Shown here one piece after another: positions 1-7,744 of a stretch of 64,000 nucleotides of DNA; position 1 is the stretch's first letter, and the number at the start of each line of letters is the position of its first letter. Source of the DNA: Atlantibacter hermannii (GTDB lineage Bacteria; Pseudomonadota; Gammaproteobacteria; Enterobacterales; Enterobacteriaceae). The notes beneath the pieces are model-generated. The model saw only the letters and a program-made list of their open reading frames with translations. It made no database searches and had not been told where the DNA came from. The translations under genes were made by a program, and so were the position numbers. The DNA is taken from NCBI RefSeq assembly GCF_009907385.1, contig NZ_JAAATR010000002.1, positions 110,878 through 174,877 on the forward strand, written 5' to 3'.

Positions 1-1
1 C

Positions 2-325
2 GATGCTATTTACCAGCTCAATCTGGTTACCGGGCAGCTGTACTGGGATCACACGCTGGATGTGCTTGACGACATCGCCACCAATGAACTGACCGACAAA
101 GAAAAAATGCTGGCGCGCGTTCATCCGGACGACCGCGAGAAATTCCAGCGCCAGTGGAGCGATATCGGGCAGGCGCATAAGCTGCCGACTATCTCATTTC
201 GCTTTAAAGATAAAAATGACCGCTGGGTGACCATCACCGATAGCGGCAACGTGCTGATTAATAATCAGGCGCAACCCATCATTATCGGCAACTGGCGAAT
301 CAGTGGCACAACCACATTCAGTTAA
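2..325 (+). CDS. PAS-domain protein, C-terminal fragment
   Basis: The reading frame is already open at base 2, so the gene begins upstream of the window; a GTG at 62 is in frame but is probably not the start. The visible 107 residues contain a PAS/PAC-like core, with a ..VHPDDREKF.. segment followed by ..FRFKDKNDRWVTITDSG.., typical of the second half of PAS folds that sense small molecules or redox state. No output domain follows, because the stop comes just after the PAC segment. It may therefore be a stand-alone sensor or the tail of a longer sensor. The next gene starts 23 bases downstream on the same strand, so they may be cotranscribed. The fold call rests on residue pattern only. Confidence 0.6.
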   Translation, partial: DAIYQLNLVTGQLYWDHTLDVLDDIATNELTDKEKMLARVHPDDREKFQRQWSDIGQAHKLPTISFRFKDKNDRWVTITDSGNVLINNQAQPIIIGNWRISGTTTFS

Positions 326-348
326 GCGCAGAGAGGCGGAGAGTCGTT

Positions 349-1680
349 ATGTTACAAATCGCATTATTGCTTTTCGGTGCTCAATTTGTCCGTGATAAAG
401 CCAAATATCTCTGGATAAGCGGCCTATTATGGGGTATCGCAGGGGTATTAATTTTTATTGATGGCTTTGACGGACAAACGTATTTCCCGCTGAAAACCTT
501 TGGCATCGTGTTGTTATTAGAGAGCCTGATTACCCTTAGCGTGGCGGCAAGCGGGATCGGCGCGCAAAAAGCGGTGCTTTATTTTAAAGGCGGTGTCTTT
601 TTCTTCGTCTCGTTAATTATGCTGGTGGACGCCCGCTACAGTAATATTCTGCTGTCGGTCATTTTCGGCTTCTCGTATTTCGTGATCGGCCTGTTCGTTA
701 TTGCCTCCGCCTGGGTGGTGCGTTTCCCGCGCTGGCGCGCGTCGCTGATTATGGGCTGCCTGCAAATCGCCTTTGCCGGGTTTTTAATTACCCATTCCAG
801 CGCGACGGTGTCGTTTTTCCTGGGCGTATTGATGATAGCGGGCAGCATTAATACGCTGCGCGTGGCGATGCGGGCAAGGCAGTTGAAAAATGCCACCTCG
901 GTGTTCCAGCTGATGGTGCCGCGTGAATTTGCCAAAGGCTTTACCACCAAAGTGAAAGGCAGCCCGGCCCCGGAAAAGGTCGCCGGGACGCTGACGCCGC
1001 CGCTGGAATTTACCTCGCCGCTGACGGTGCATATCTGGACGCCGGAGGGATCCGCCAATGAACCGGCGGTGCCGCGCCCGGTCATCAACCGCTATATTGC
1101 CGCCGTGGATGCCCACGGCGTGATCTCGACCGGCCATGCGGCGCTGGAGGCCTCGCCCCATGTCTACGTGAGCCTGTATCCGGCGGAGGATATCGACCGC
1201 TCGCCGTCCGAGTTTTTCCGCCTGCTGAAAGCCACCCACGACAACGACATTGCCGGGAAATACCAGCCGGATTACGTTACCGAATCCAGCAACTGGTGCC
1301 ATTCCGATAAGAAAATCCATTTCCACGGCTTTAACGGCGAGGCGCTGCACCGCTTCTGGACGAACTATCGCAAAGATGAAATTTATAATCTGACTTACCG
1401 CAACTGCTCAAGCAGCGTGGCGTATTCGCTGGAGGCGGCCCTCGACGGGGTGTTAGCCAACCGGCGGGGCAGCTGGCTGACCACCCTGAAAGTGTTGTTT
1501 ATGCCGGAGCTGTGGATTGCGTCGCAGGTGCGTAAACGAGCCTTAACCATGGCCTGGACGCCGGGCCTGGTAATGGATTACGCCCGGGCGCTGAGCGCCA
1601 TCGTACATCCGGTTCCCCAGCCCTGGTATAAACGCATGCCGTGGAAATGGCGTTCCACGGCGCGGGACCAGGCGAGTTAA
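349..1680 (+). CDS. HdeD-like (DUF308) membrane protein with papain-like C-terminal domain
   Basis: 443 residues. Residues 1-175 form about six hydrophobic helices in the pattern of the HdeD/DUF308 family of inner membrane proteins. Residues about 225-370 are a soluble domain with His263 in a TGHAAL motif and Cys353 in a YRNCSSSVAY motif. His before Cys is the order of circularly permuted NlpC/P60 (papain-like) thiol proteins such as the YiiX type. The fusion suggests a membrane-anchored hydrolase or acyl-handling protein, but the substrate cannot be told. It is convergent with the MipA-type gene: the two stop codons overlap at the palindrome TTAA (1677-1680). Start chosen at ATG 349 after a purine-rich GAGAGGCGGAGAG stretch. 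HdeD is acid-resistance associated in E. coli; that role is not shown here. Confidence 0.7.
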   Translation: MLQIALLLFGAQFVRDKAKYLWISGLLWGIAGVLIFIDGFDGQTYFPLKTFGIVLLLESLITLSVAASGIGAQKAVLYFKGGVFFFVSLIMLVDARYSNILLSVIFGFSYFVIGLFVIASAWVVRFPRWRASLIMGCLQIAFAGFLITHSSATVSFFLGVLMIAGSINTLRVAMRARQLKNATSVFQLMVPREFAKGFTTKVKGSPAPEKVAGTLTPPLEFTSPLTVHIWTPEGSANEPAVPRPVINRYIAAVDAHGVISTGHAALEASPHVYVSLYPAEDIDRSPSEFFRLLKATHDNDIAGKYQPDYVTESSNWCHSDKKIHFHGFNGEALHRFWTNYRKDEIYNLTYRNCSSSVAYSLEAALDGVLANRRGSWLTTLKVLFMPELWIASQVRKRALTMAWTPGLVMDYARALSAIVHPVPQPWYKRMPWKWRSTARDQAS

Positions 1681-2417
1681 AACGACCAAACCAGCCCGGA
1701 TTCAATATCGGCGAGGATGTTGTCGTCCACCATCGGGCTGTGGCGAATCGTTGAGGGCAGGAAGGTGATACGCGGTTGCAGATAGAAATGCAGATCGTCG
1801 GTCACCTTCCAGTCTGCAGCTACCGCCAGCCAGGGCGCGAAAGCGTCATTCGGCGACCAGGCCTTCAGGCCCGATTTCGCGGCTTCCCGCTCGCTGATAC
1901 CGTAGTAATAACGCGCCAGTTTGTCGCTATACCAGTCGATGCCCGCCTGAGGATAAATCGTCACCGGCTCGGCAACGATCTGTCCGGCCCAGGCCAGCGT
2001 TGCCATCAGGCCGTTGCTGGTATTGAGCGTGTCGCCGGAAAACTCCCCGCGAAACGCGCCGATATCCGTGATGCGCTGATAGCTCACTCCGGCCATCATG
2101 GTGCTGTGGCGGGTCTCCAGTTGGCGGATCGCCCACTGGCGGGCATTGTCCGGATCGAATTCCACATCCAGATACCAGACGCGCGCCTTGAATTCGTTTT
2201 TGTCGTCATTAACGAAATAGACGCCCGCTTCGGTGCCGTCCAGATAAACGATCTTATTGTCATAGCCCAGATAGGGAATGAACGAATAGTCGGTTTTATA
2301 GCTTTTGTAGGGGTTGAACTGCGCTTCGCCTTCAACGCCCAGACCCATCTCCGCCGCTGTGGCTCCGCTCAGCGGTAGCCATAACGCCATCCCGATGGCG
2401 GCACTATTTCTCTTCAT
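1677..2417 (-). CDS. MipA/OmpV-family outer membrane protein
   Basis: 246 residues from ATG 2417, preceded by AAGGGA at a good distance; a longer in-frame extension to 2531 lies inside the upstream gene and is rejected. Residues 1-22 are a signal peptide ending in an Ala-rich cleavage site. The mature part shows the alternating beta-strand pattern of MipA/OmpV barrels and ends in Trp-Ser-Phe, a C-terminal aromatic expected of outer membrane proteins. MipA family members were named for binding the lytic transglycosylase MltA and a penicillin-binding protein in E. coli; others act as porin-like channels. It follows the DUF4105-like gene by 16 bases on the same strand, so the two are probably one operon. 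Confidence 0.75.
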   Translation of the reverse strand: MKRNSAAIGMALWLPLSGATAAEMGLGVEGEAQFNPYKSYKTDYSFIPYLGYDNKIVYLDGTEAGVYFVNDDKNEFKARVWYLDVEFDPDNARQWAIRQLETRHSTMMAGVSYQRITDIGAFRGEFSGDTLNTSNGLMATLAWAGQIVAEPVTIYPQAGIDWYSDKLARYYYGISEREAAKSGLKAWSPNDAFAPWLAVAADWKVTDDLHFYLQPRITFLPSTIRHSPMVDDNILADIESGLVWSF

Positions 2418-2433
2418 CTTGAATCCCTTATTG

Positions 2434-3198
2434 TTATGGCTCACGGTAGCCTGGCCGGATCCGTTGTGAATAATCCTCATTGAGGATGCCGGTAACGGGC
2501 GCGACTTTGCTATTGGCCCGTAACGCTTCAATGGTTAACGTGTTGTCGAGCAACCCTAAATCGTAGCAATACCGATCGACATGGCCGCTAAACAGCACCA
2601 TCCAGTTATATTTAAAATCCGGCGCGGCTTTACGGCTGTGGCGTAGGATATTGGTCGTGCAGTTATTTCTCAGCGTGTTGTAAAATTCATCGTTATTTTT
2701 CAGGCTGTTAATCCGCCCGGCATAATCTAAAAATACCTGCCGGCATACCTCTTTGGTCACGTTGACCCGATAAATATAGACGTCCTCTTTACGGATATTG
2801 GCCCGCACGCCGATTAAATCTCTTTCATCCGCGACCACATAAATGAGTTCATAAGTATTGAAGAACCCTTTCCAGGTAGAATAATGTTGTGACGCCCGAC
2901 GCCGGGTTTCAATGGAAATCGCCACATAGTCGCCACCGGAAAAACCAAAAGAAAGAAACACATGGGCAATATGTCGGCTGGACCAGTAAGAGATAACCAG
3001 ATCGACACTGGCGATATCATCCAGATTAAGCGTTTTGTCCTGCCATTCAAAATGCAGCGTATTATCAATCATTAAGGCATTACGAAAGTTCCTGATGGTA
3101 AAGCTATTGTCTTGCCCAAACAGGATTTCCGGTTTTTCTTCATAACCGGGAAACCAGTGGAGCTTGTTGTTATCCCGAAAGAATAACCGTTTAACCAC
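2434..3198 (-). CDS. DUF4105-like protein (permuted papain-like fold)
   Basis: 254 residues from GTG 3198, preceded by AAGGAG seven bases upstream. Family features are an N-terminal ..FTIRNFRN.. strand, His79 in RHIAHVFLSF, an Arg-rich ..ISIETRRR.. segment and Cys180 in YNTLRNNCTTNI. His followed by the NCTTNI cysteine is the hallmark of DUF4105/Lnb N-terminal domains. Most family members known to me carry a signal peptide or membrane segments; this one starts almost directly with the domain and has no obvious export signal. Either the start is misjudged or the protein is cytosolic. It leads a likely two-gene operon with the MipA-type gene. Its catalytic His/Cys pattern resembles that of the protein encoded at 349-1680. 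Confidence 0.65.
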   Translation of the reverse strand: MVKRLFFRDNNKLHWFPGYEEKPEILFGQDNSFTIRNFRNALMIDNTLHFEWQDKTLNLDDIASVDLVISYWSSRHIAHVFLSFGFSGGDYVAISIETRRRASQHYSTWKGFFNTYELIYVVADERDLIGVRANIRKEDVYIYRVNVTKEVCRQVFLDYAGRINSLKNNDEFYNTLRNNCTTNILRHSRKAAPDFKYNWMVLFSGHVDRYCYDLGLLDNTLTIEALRANSKVAPVTGILNEDYSQRIRPGYREP

Positions 3199-3285
3199 TC
3201 CGCACTCCTTATTTTTAACGCTATATTGATAATTGGTTGATAAATCCAGGCGTAAGCTTCAGTCATTAAGCAAGCCCGCTACTGA

Positions 3286-3519
3286 ATGGTGATCGTGATG
3301 AATCGAAATAACCGTAAAGCTAATCCATTTACTAAACCAAAATTTCTGGTGCTGATGACCTGTATTTATTTTGTCATCATCCTGGGCTGCGACTATCTTT
3401 CTGAAATCGTGCAGAAAAAGATGGGCTATGAATTGAACCCGCATATCGTTGCGCCATTGATAATCGCCCTGGTTACCTGGTTTGCTTACAAAGCGGTGAC
3501 CGCCAAAAAAACATCATAG
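3286..3519 (+). CDS. Small two-helix membrane protein, unknown function
   Basis: 77 residues from ATG 3286, or 73 from ATG 3298; the second start has GGTGA five bases upstream and looks better. After a basic N-terminus (RNNRKANPFTKPK) there are two hydrophobic stretches at about residues 20-36 and 55-70, joined by a polar loop. I recognise no family. It is divergent from the DUF4105-like gene and followed by a three-codon cistron with a very strong ribosome site and a hairpin terminator at 3584-3620. It is probably real because of its membrane-protein composition and the terminator, but nothing fixes its role. Confidence 0.5.
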   Translation: MVIVMNRNNRKANPFTKPKFLVLMTCIYFVIILGCDYLSEIVQKKMGYELNPHIVAPLIIALVTWFAYKAVTAKKTS

Positions 3520-3583
3520 CGTAAAGGAGAAAAAAATGATCTTCTGAAAGAATGCGTTTGACATCAACCTCCCGAGTTAAAGA

Positions 3584-3620
3584 TAGCCCGTCATCGCCTG
3601 AAGCCTGACGGGCTATTTTA
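3584..3620 (+). terminator. Rho-independent terminator
   Basis: A 10-bp perfect stem, TAGCCCGTCA (3584-3593) with TGACGGGCTA (3606-3615), closes a 12-base loop and is followed by TTTTATT. It ends the short transcript carrying the small membrane protein and the three-codon cistron at 3536. Confidence 0.8.
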
Positions 3621-3688
3621 TTAGCCGCGTTCGTTTCCCGGATATATTATATTTCAGTAAAAATAATCTCCCTGAGCGCAATGACTTT

Positions 3689-3717
3689 TTGTCAAATAAA
3701 AAGGCATTTGCTACGCT
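3689..3717 (+). promoter_or_regulatory. Candidate promoter for the exported ClpP-like protease
   Basis: TTGTCA (3689-3694) and TACGCT (3712-3717) are separated by exactly 17 bases. The -10 region GCTACGCT matches the first eight positions of the sigma-S consensus KCTAYRCTTAA. The start codon at 3766 lies about 45 bases downstream. This is pattern matching only. Confidence 0.45.
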
Positions 3718-3765
3718 ACCTGAGCCTCATTCTTCTGACACGCTGTCTTTTATAAGGCCACCACA

Positions 3766-4431
3766 ATGCGAAAAATAACCTCGTCGTTAATTATGCTTCT
3801 GGGTCTTTGTTCGTTTGGCAGTTATGGGCAATTAATTGAAATGAAAACACAACGGCTGACGCCGCTGGACGTTTCCACCATCAAAATTGTTTATAACACG
3901 CCCGTCACCAATGCCAGCATCGCCGACTTAATGAAAGCGCTGGATGGCGTTACCATGAATTACCCGAACACGAAACAGGTCAGTCTGTATATCAATAGCC
4001 CCGGTGGGGATATGGATGCCGGTTACGCGGGATATGAAGCCATTAAAAACTTTTCATTATCGATTGAAACCGTCAACCTGTCGCAAGTCGCCTCTGCCGC
4101 GACTCTCCTGTATTGCGCGGCACCCAACCGTCGCAGTATGCCCGACGCGCTGTTCCTTCTGCATCCTGCGGCGCTGACCATGCACAATGTCTCTGGCGAT
4201 TTAAAGCCTAACGATATCAAAACCCTCAGCCAGTCCCTTTCTATGGGCAATAACTTCTTCGCGTCGATTTATAAAAGCTGCACTAAATATGATGAAGCGG
4301 AGCTGGATACGATTTTATCCAGCGAGGCGAATCGCAAGCTGCTGTATTACAAAGAGGCGCAAGCCGAGGGGTTAATTACCCAGACGGCGACCGATATGAA
4401 ACCCACCGACGTGGCGTACTACATTAACTAG
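3766..4431 (+). CDS. Exported ClpP-like serine protease homologue
   Basis: 221 residues. Residues 1-21 look like a signal peptide, which cytosolic ClpP lacks. The crotonase/ClpP core follows: INSPGG at 76-81 (oxyanion-hole glycines), Ser110 in SQVASAATLLYCAA (ClpP active-site serine position) and His133 in LLHPAA (active-site histidine). The segment aligned to the third ClpP catalytic residue reads ..EANRKLLYYKEAQAEGLIT.. with Asn or Arg where Asp is expected, so a Ser-His dyad or an inactive fold is possible. ClpP-like proteins with signal peptides occur in proteobacteria without an assigned partner ATPase. It overlaps the convergent P1-family peptidase gene by eight bases. Confidence 0.7.
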   Translation: MRKITSSLIMLLGLCSFGSYGQLIEMKTQRLTPLDVSTIKIVYNTPVTNASIADLMKALDGVTMNYPNTKQVSLYINSPGGDMDAGYAGYEAIKNFSLSIETVNLSQVASAATLLYCAAPNRRSMPDALFLLHPAALTMHNVSGDLKPNDIKTLSQSLSMGNNFFASIYKSCTKYDEAELDTILSSEANRKLLYYKEAQAEGLITQTATDMKPTDVAYYIN

Positions 4432-5386
4432 CCGCCAGCCCACGTACCCCGTGCGCGCTACGCGCGGCGCGCACCCCGTCCAGCACCGCGGCGGCCATAA
4501 CTTCCGCCGCCAGCATTCCGACGATATTGACGCTGGCATCCACGCCGCCGGTGGTGGCGGCAAACAGCGTATCGCCGTCGCTCAGGGTGTGTACCGGGTA
4601 AATGGTGCGCGCCAGGCCGTCATGGGCCATTTGCGCCACTTTCTGCATCTGGCTTTTGGTGAAGGCGGCGTTACAACAGATAATCCCGATGGTGGTGTTG
4701 GTGCCCGCGCTGAAGTGGCTGTCGCGGTTATTCAGCACGCTGGTCTGTAAATCAAGCAGGTTGCCCTGTGCATCGCAGGCACCGGCAATAGTTTGCCCGG
4801 TATGCGGATCGCGAATTTCGCCTACCGCGTTGACCGCGACCATCGCCGCGACGATTAACCCATCCGGCCCGGTGGCCGATGCCGTACCCAACCCGCCCTT
4901 CATGGCTTTTTCCATCCCCGCCATTTTGCCGAGGGTGGCCCCGACGCCTGCGCCGGTATTGCCGGACGGGAACGGCTTTTCCGATGCGGCATTCACCGCG
5001 CGGTAGCCCATCCGGGCATCGGGCCGCACCGCCGGGTCGCCAAAGGTTAAATCAAACAGTACCGCCGCCGGCACGATGGGCACCACCGTCACGCCGACGT
5101 CAAAGCCGATGTTGCGCTGCTCCAGCCACCGCATCACGCCAGAAGCGGCATCCAGCCCGAAAGCACTGCCGCCGCTCAGCACGACCGCGTGAACCTTGTC
5201 GATAAGGTTGGTGGGATTGAGTAAATCGGTTTCGCGGGTGCCGGGCGCCGCGCCGCGGACGTCCACGCCGCACACGGCGCCCGCTTCGAACAGCACCACG
5301 CTGCAACCGGTCTGCTTTAACGCATCGGCGGCATGACCCACTTTGACGCCGGGAACATCAACAATACTGCCGTGTGCGCTTTGCAT
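4424..5386 (-). CDS. P1-family (DmpA/S58) peptidase
   Basis: 320 residues, the normal length for the family. The N-terminus HGSIVDVPGVKVGHA and the SGGSAFGLDAASGVMRWLEQR segment (71-91) are signatures of DmpA-type N-terminal nucleophile aminopeptidases. The self-cleavage and nucleophile site is expected at the Thr pair in NTTIGII (230-236), where the beta chain would begin. Characterised relatives remove N-terminal D- or L-residues or beta-amino acids from short peptides; the substrate here is unknown. There is no signal peptide. It lies 15 bases downstream of the HEPN-domain gene on the same strand, so both could be on one transcript, although no functional link is obvious. Confidence 0.8.
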   Translation of the reverse strand: MQSAHGSIVDVPGVKVGHAADALKQTGCSVVLFEAGAVCGVDVRGAAPGTRETDLLNPTNLIDKVHAVVLSGGSAFGLDAASGVMRWLEQRNIGFDVGVTVVPIVPAAVLFDLTFGDPAVRPDARMGYRAVNAASEKPFPSGNTGAGVGATLGKMAGMEKAMKGGLGTASATGPDGLIVAAMVAVNAVGEIRDPHTGQTIAGACDAQGNLLDLQTSVLNNRDSHFSAGTNTTIGIICCNAAFTKSQMQKVAQMAHDGLARTIYPVHTLSDGDTLFAATTGGVDASVNIVGMLAAEVMAAAVLDGVRAARSAHGVRGLAAS

Positions 5387-5401
5387 GTATGTCTCCCCAG
5401 G

Positions 5402-6997
5402 CTAGTTGATTTCGTTATAGATGGCTTTCTGGATCGCCGCCCATTTTTCATCGCTTTTATCGCGGGTGGCGGCGGCTCGCGCCTGGGCCTGAGCCGCATC
5501 GTTGGCCTGCCGCTTCACCACGGCGGGCGTGGTGCAGAACGCTTTTAAATACGTTTTACGAATGGAGGTGAATGGCTGCCCCTGCGACAGCGCGTGCCCG
5601 AGGTTGGCGATCATCCGCCGACAGGGTTTGGGCTCGTTCATTTGCATACGATAGCTGAGCAGCAGATCCAGCACGTTATGCTGCTTGCTCGCCAGCGCCT
5701 GTTCGGTCCAGGAGACTTTCCATTCCATGCCCGCCTGTAGAAATAGCCGGGCGATGCGGTCATCATCGCGGTCAATAGCGGAGCGAAAATGGTTTTCGTC
5801 CCAGGCGATACCCAGACGATTTAATTGCTGGCGCGGCGTGCTTTCGCGCGCGTCAAGGGGTTCTACGGGGGCGGCATAGGCCACTGACGGGCTTGCCGTC
5901 ACGGGTTTTCGGTTCTGGTTTACCAGGTGCAGCCCGCCCACGGCAATTGCCACCGCCACCAGCCCCACAGCCCCCCATAACACGCCGACCACCAGCTGCT
6001 CGCGCTGTTCACGGGTGCGCGGCGGCTTGTGGCGTGGCGAATCAATCACATCACGGATCTCGAAAATATCGCCGCTCATCGCCTGATGCTTTTGTTCGGC
6101 GTCGGCAAACCAGGCCTCCAGCTCGTTATCATCACAGGCGCTGAAGCTGGCCGGATCCACCGGGGTTTTGCCCTGCACATAGCGTTGCCGTAGGGGCGCG
6201 GTAATGGCGGTGGCGTAATTCTCCAGCAGCGTCATCTGCACCGGGGAAAGCGACTGCTGGCCCAGCGCGTGATTGCGGATCAAACGCACATCGTCCAGAA
6301 ACGTCAGCAGGGATTTACGGGGTTCAACCAGAAAACTTAACGCGCCGCTTTCCGGGAAATGGGCGGCGTAATGTTTGGCGAACTCTTTTTTATCCACCAC
6401 CAGTTGCGCCAGCTCGCTAAACTGCATGCCGCTGAGAATGTCGCCAGGTTTGGCGAATTTGAGCCAGCGCCGCACTTTGTTGGCCCCAAAGAGCAGTTTG
6501 AGATGGTTCACCCGCGCGACCTCATCCGGCCAGGCTTCACGGATAAGTCCCTTAAGAGTGAGCTCCAGGCTTCGTAGTTGAACGCGCGCGGCGCGCGGCT
6601 GCGGCGGCTGGCTGAGCGCCAGTTCCGTGTTGTAATGCAGCAAAGGTTGGCGCAGGCGGACCCGTTCCAGCGTCGCGACAAAACGCAGCGCGGCGATCAG
6701 CGCCGTGGAACTGACCTCGGCCCCGCTTTCATACTGCGGCACCAACTGCTGGAGGTGGCGCAACTGGAGAGTAAACTGCGACAGTTCGGCATCGTTGACG
6801 TGCAGCCGCTTCGCCACCAGCCCCCAGCTGCCGAGATGCTGCCGGGCGTTATCCATCTGCTGTAAAAACCATTGCGGATCTTTGGCTTCCGCAACCGGAT
6901 TGCCGAGCAGGGAGAGGATCGCTTTTGACGCTTCACGTATCGTCTGCAAGGCCGCTTCGAATTGTTCTCTTGCGATAAGCTGTGCTGAACGAGTCAT
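5402..6997 (-). CDS. HEPN-domain membrane protein, STY4199-like
   Basis: 531 residues. The alpha-helical region up to about residue 270 contains R238-LIRN-H243, an R-X4-H motif of the kind that forms the active site of HEPN ribonucleases. A single transmembrane helix follows at about 335-359, after a basic stretch (RHKPPRTREQREQ). Residues about 385-530 are a second helical domain of unknown fold. The overall arrangement matches what is annotated in enterobacteria as STY4199 family HEPN domain-containing protein; I recall this name but cannot verify it. No nucleotidyltransferase partner of the usual HEPN-MNT toxin-antitoxin pairs is adjacent. Function is unknown; RNase activity is inference from the motif. 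Confidence 0.65.
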   Translation of the reverse strand: MTRSAQLIAREQFEAALQTIREASKAILSLLGNPVAEAKDPQWFLQQMDNARQHLGSWGLVAKRLHVNDAELSQFTLQLRHLQQLVPQYESGAEVSSTALIAALRFVATLERVRLRQPLLHYNTELALSQPPQPRAARVQLRSLELTLKGLIREAWPDEVARVNHLKLLFGANKVRRWLKFAKPGDILSGMQFSELAQLVVDKKEFAKHYAAHFPESGALSFLVEPRKSLLTFLDDVRLIRNHALGQQSLSPVQMTLLENYATAITAPLRQRYVQGKTPVDPASFSACDDNELEAWFADAEQKHQAMSGDIFEIRDVIDSPRHKPPRTREQREQLVVGVLWGAVGLVAVAIAVGGLHLVNQNRKPVTASPSVAYAAPVEPLDARESTPRQQLNRLGIAWDENHFRSAIDRDDDRIARLFLQAGMEWKVSWTEQALASKQHNVLDLLLSYRMQMNEPKPCRRMIANLGHALSQGQPFTSIRKTYLKAFCTTPAVVKRQANDAAQAQARAAATRDKSDEKWAAIQKAIYNEIN

Positions 6998-7176
6998 GGT
7001 TATCCTTACACTCGTTAATGCGCTACGCCGCTTTGTCCGGCATAGCGCCTGATCATTATGATTATGTATATTGCTGTGTTGAGACGTTCTGACAGTTAAC
7101 TCAAAGATAGACTATTCACTCGTCATACCATCGGGCGAAAAGCATTCGATATATTCTTTAATTAACAGGAGCCCGT

Positions 7177-7719
7177 GTGCAACCGGCAGACTACGTAACT
7201 TCAACCCGCATCACTTATCAACAAATCACCCCGGAAGACTGGGCTTTTTTTGTCGCGCTCCAGCGCGATCCGCGTATTTCGCGCTATCTGGCGTCGTCCC
7301 GCGACGATGAAGCCATGCGCGTCGCGTTTGACAGCCGATTACCGCGCTGGGAGCCGGGCAGCAATCACTGGCTGTGCCTGGTGATGCGCGAAAAGCGCGG
7401 CGGTGAGCCGTTCGGCGTGACGGGGTTTATCGATCGCGGCGACGGGATTGCGGAAGTCGGGTATCTGCTGGCGACGCGGGTGCACGGTCAGGGGCTGGGC
7501 TATGAATCGTTGCAGGCGATTTGCGACTACGCGTTTCAGATCTGCGGCTACCGGAAACTGGTGGCGACGGTGACGGTAGGCAATGAGCCGTCGAAGCGGG
7601 TGCTGGAAAAGGCCGGATTTGTGCTGGAAGGGACGCTGCGGGAAAACTACTTTCTCGACGAACGCTGGCAGGACGACTGGTTGTTCGGCCTGCTGGCGCG
7701 TGAATTTACGCCGGGCTGA
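7177..7719 (+). CDS. GNAT-family N-acetyltransferase, RimJ/RimL type
   Basis: 180 residues from GTG 7177, with AGGAG five bases upstream. The acetyl-CoA binding motif is VHGQGLGYESLQ (about 107-118), preceded by the EVGYLLA strand; the NEPSKRVLEKAGFVLEGTLRENYF segment is characteristic of the RimJ/RimL/SpeG-like branch that acetylates protein N-termini, amino acids or small amines. The acceptor cannot be predicted. It is convergent with a short-chain dehydrogenase gene; a GC-rich hairpin overlaps its stop codon. Confidence 0.85.
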   Translation: MQPADYVTSTRITYQQITPEDWAFFVALQRDPRISRYLASSRDDEAMRVAFDSRLPRWEPGSNHWLCLVMREKRGGEPFGVTGFIDRGDGIAEVGYLLATRVHGQGLGYESLQAICDYAFQICGYRKLVATVTVGNEPSKRVLEKAGFVLEGTLRENYFLDERWQDDWLFGLLAREFTPG

Positions 7720-7735
7720 TAGCGCCGCCCGGCGT
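7708..7735. terminator. GC-rich hairpin between convergent genes
   Basis: ACGCCGGGC (7708-7716) pairs with GCCCGGCGT (7727-7735) over 9 bp. It overlaps the stop of the acetyltransferase gene and sits before the end of the convergent dehydrogenase gene. There is no T-tract on either side, so it is at best a weak bidirectional terminator. Confidence 0.4.
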
Positions 7736-7744
7736 GTCCAGGCA

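Noticed and set aside
4451..5205. Several plus-strand frames opposite the P1 peptidase
   Set aside because: Pro/Arg/Ala-rich shadow frames of a well-supported gene; none has a ribosome site or motif.
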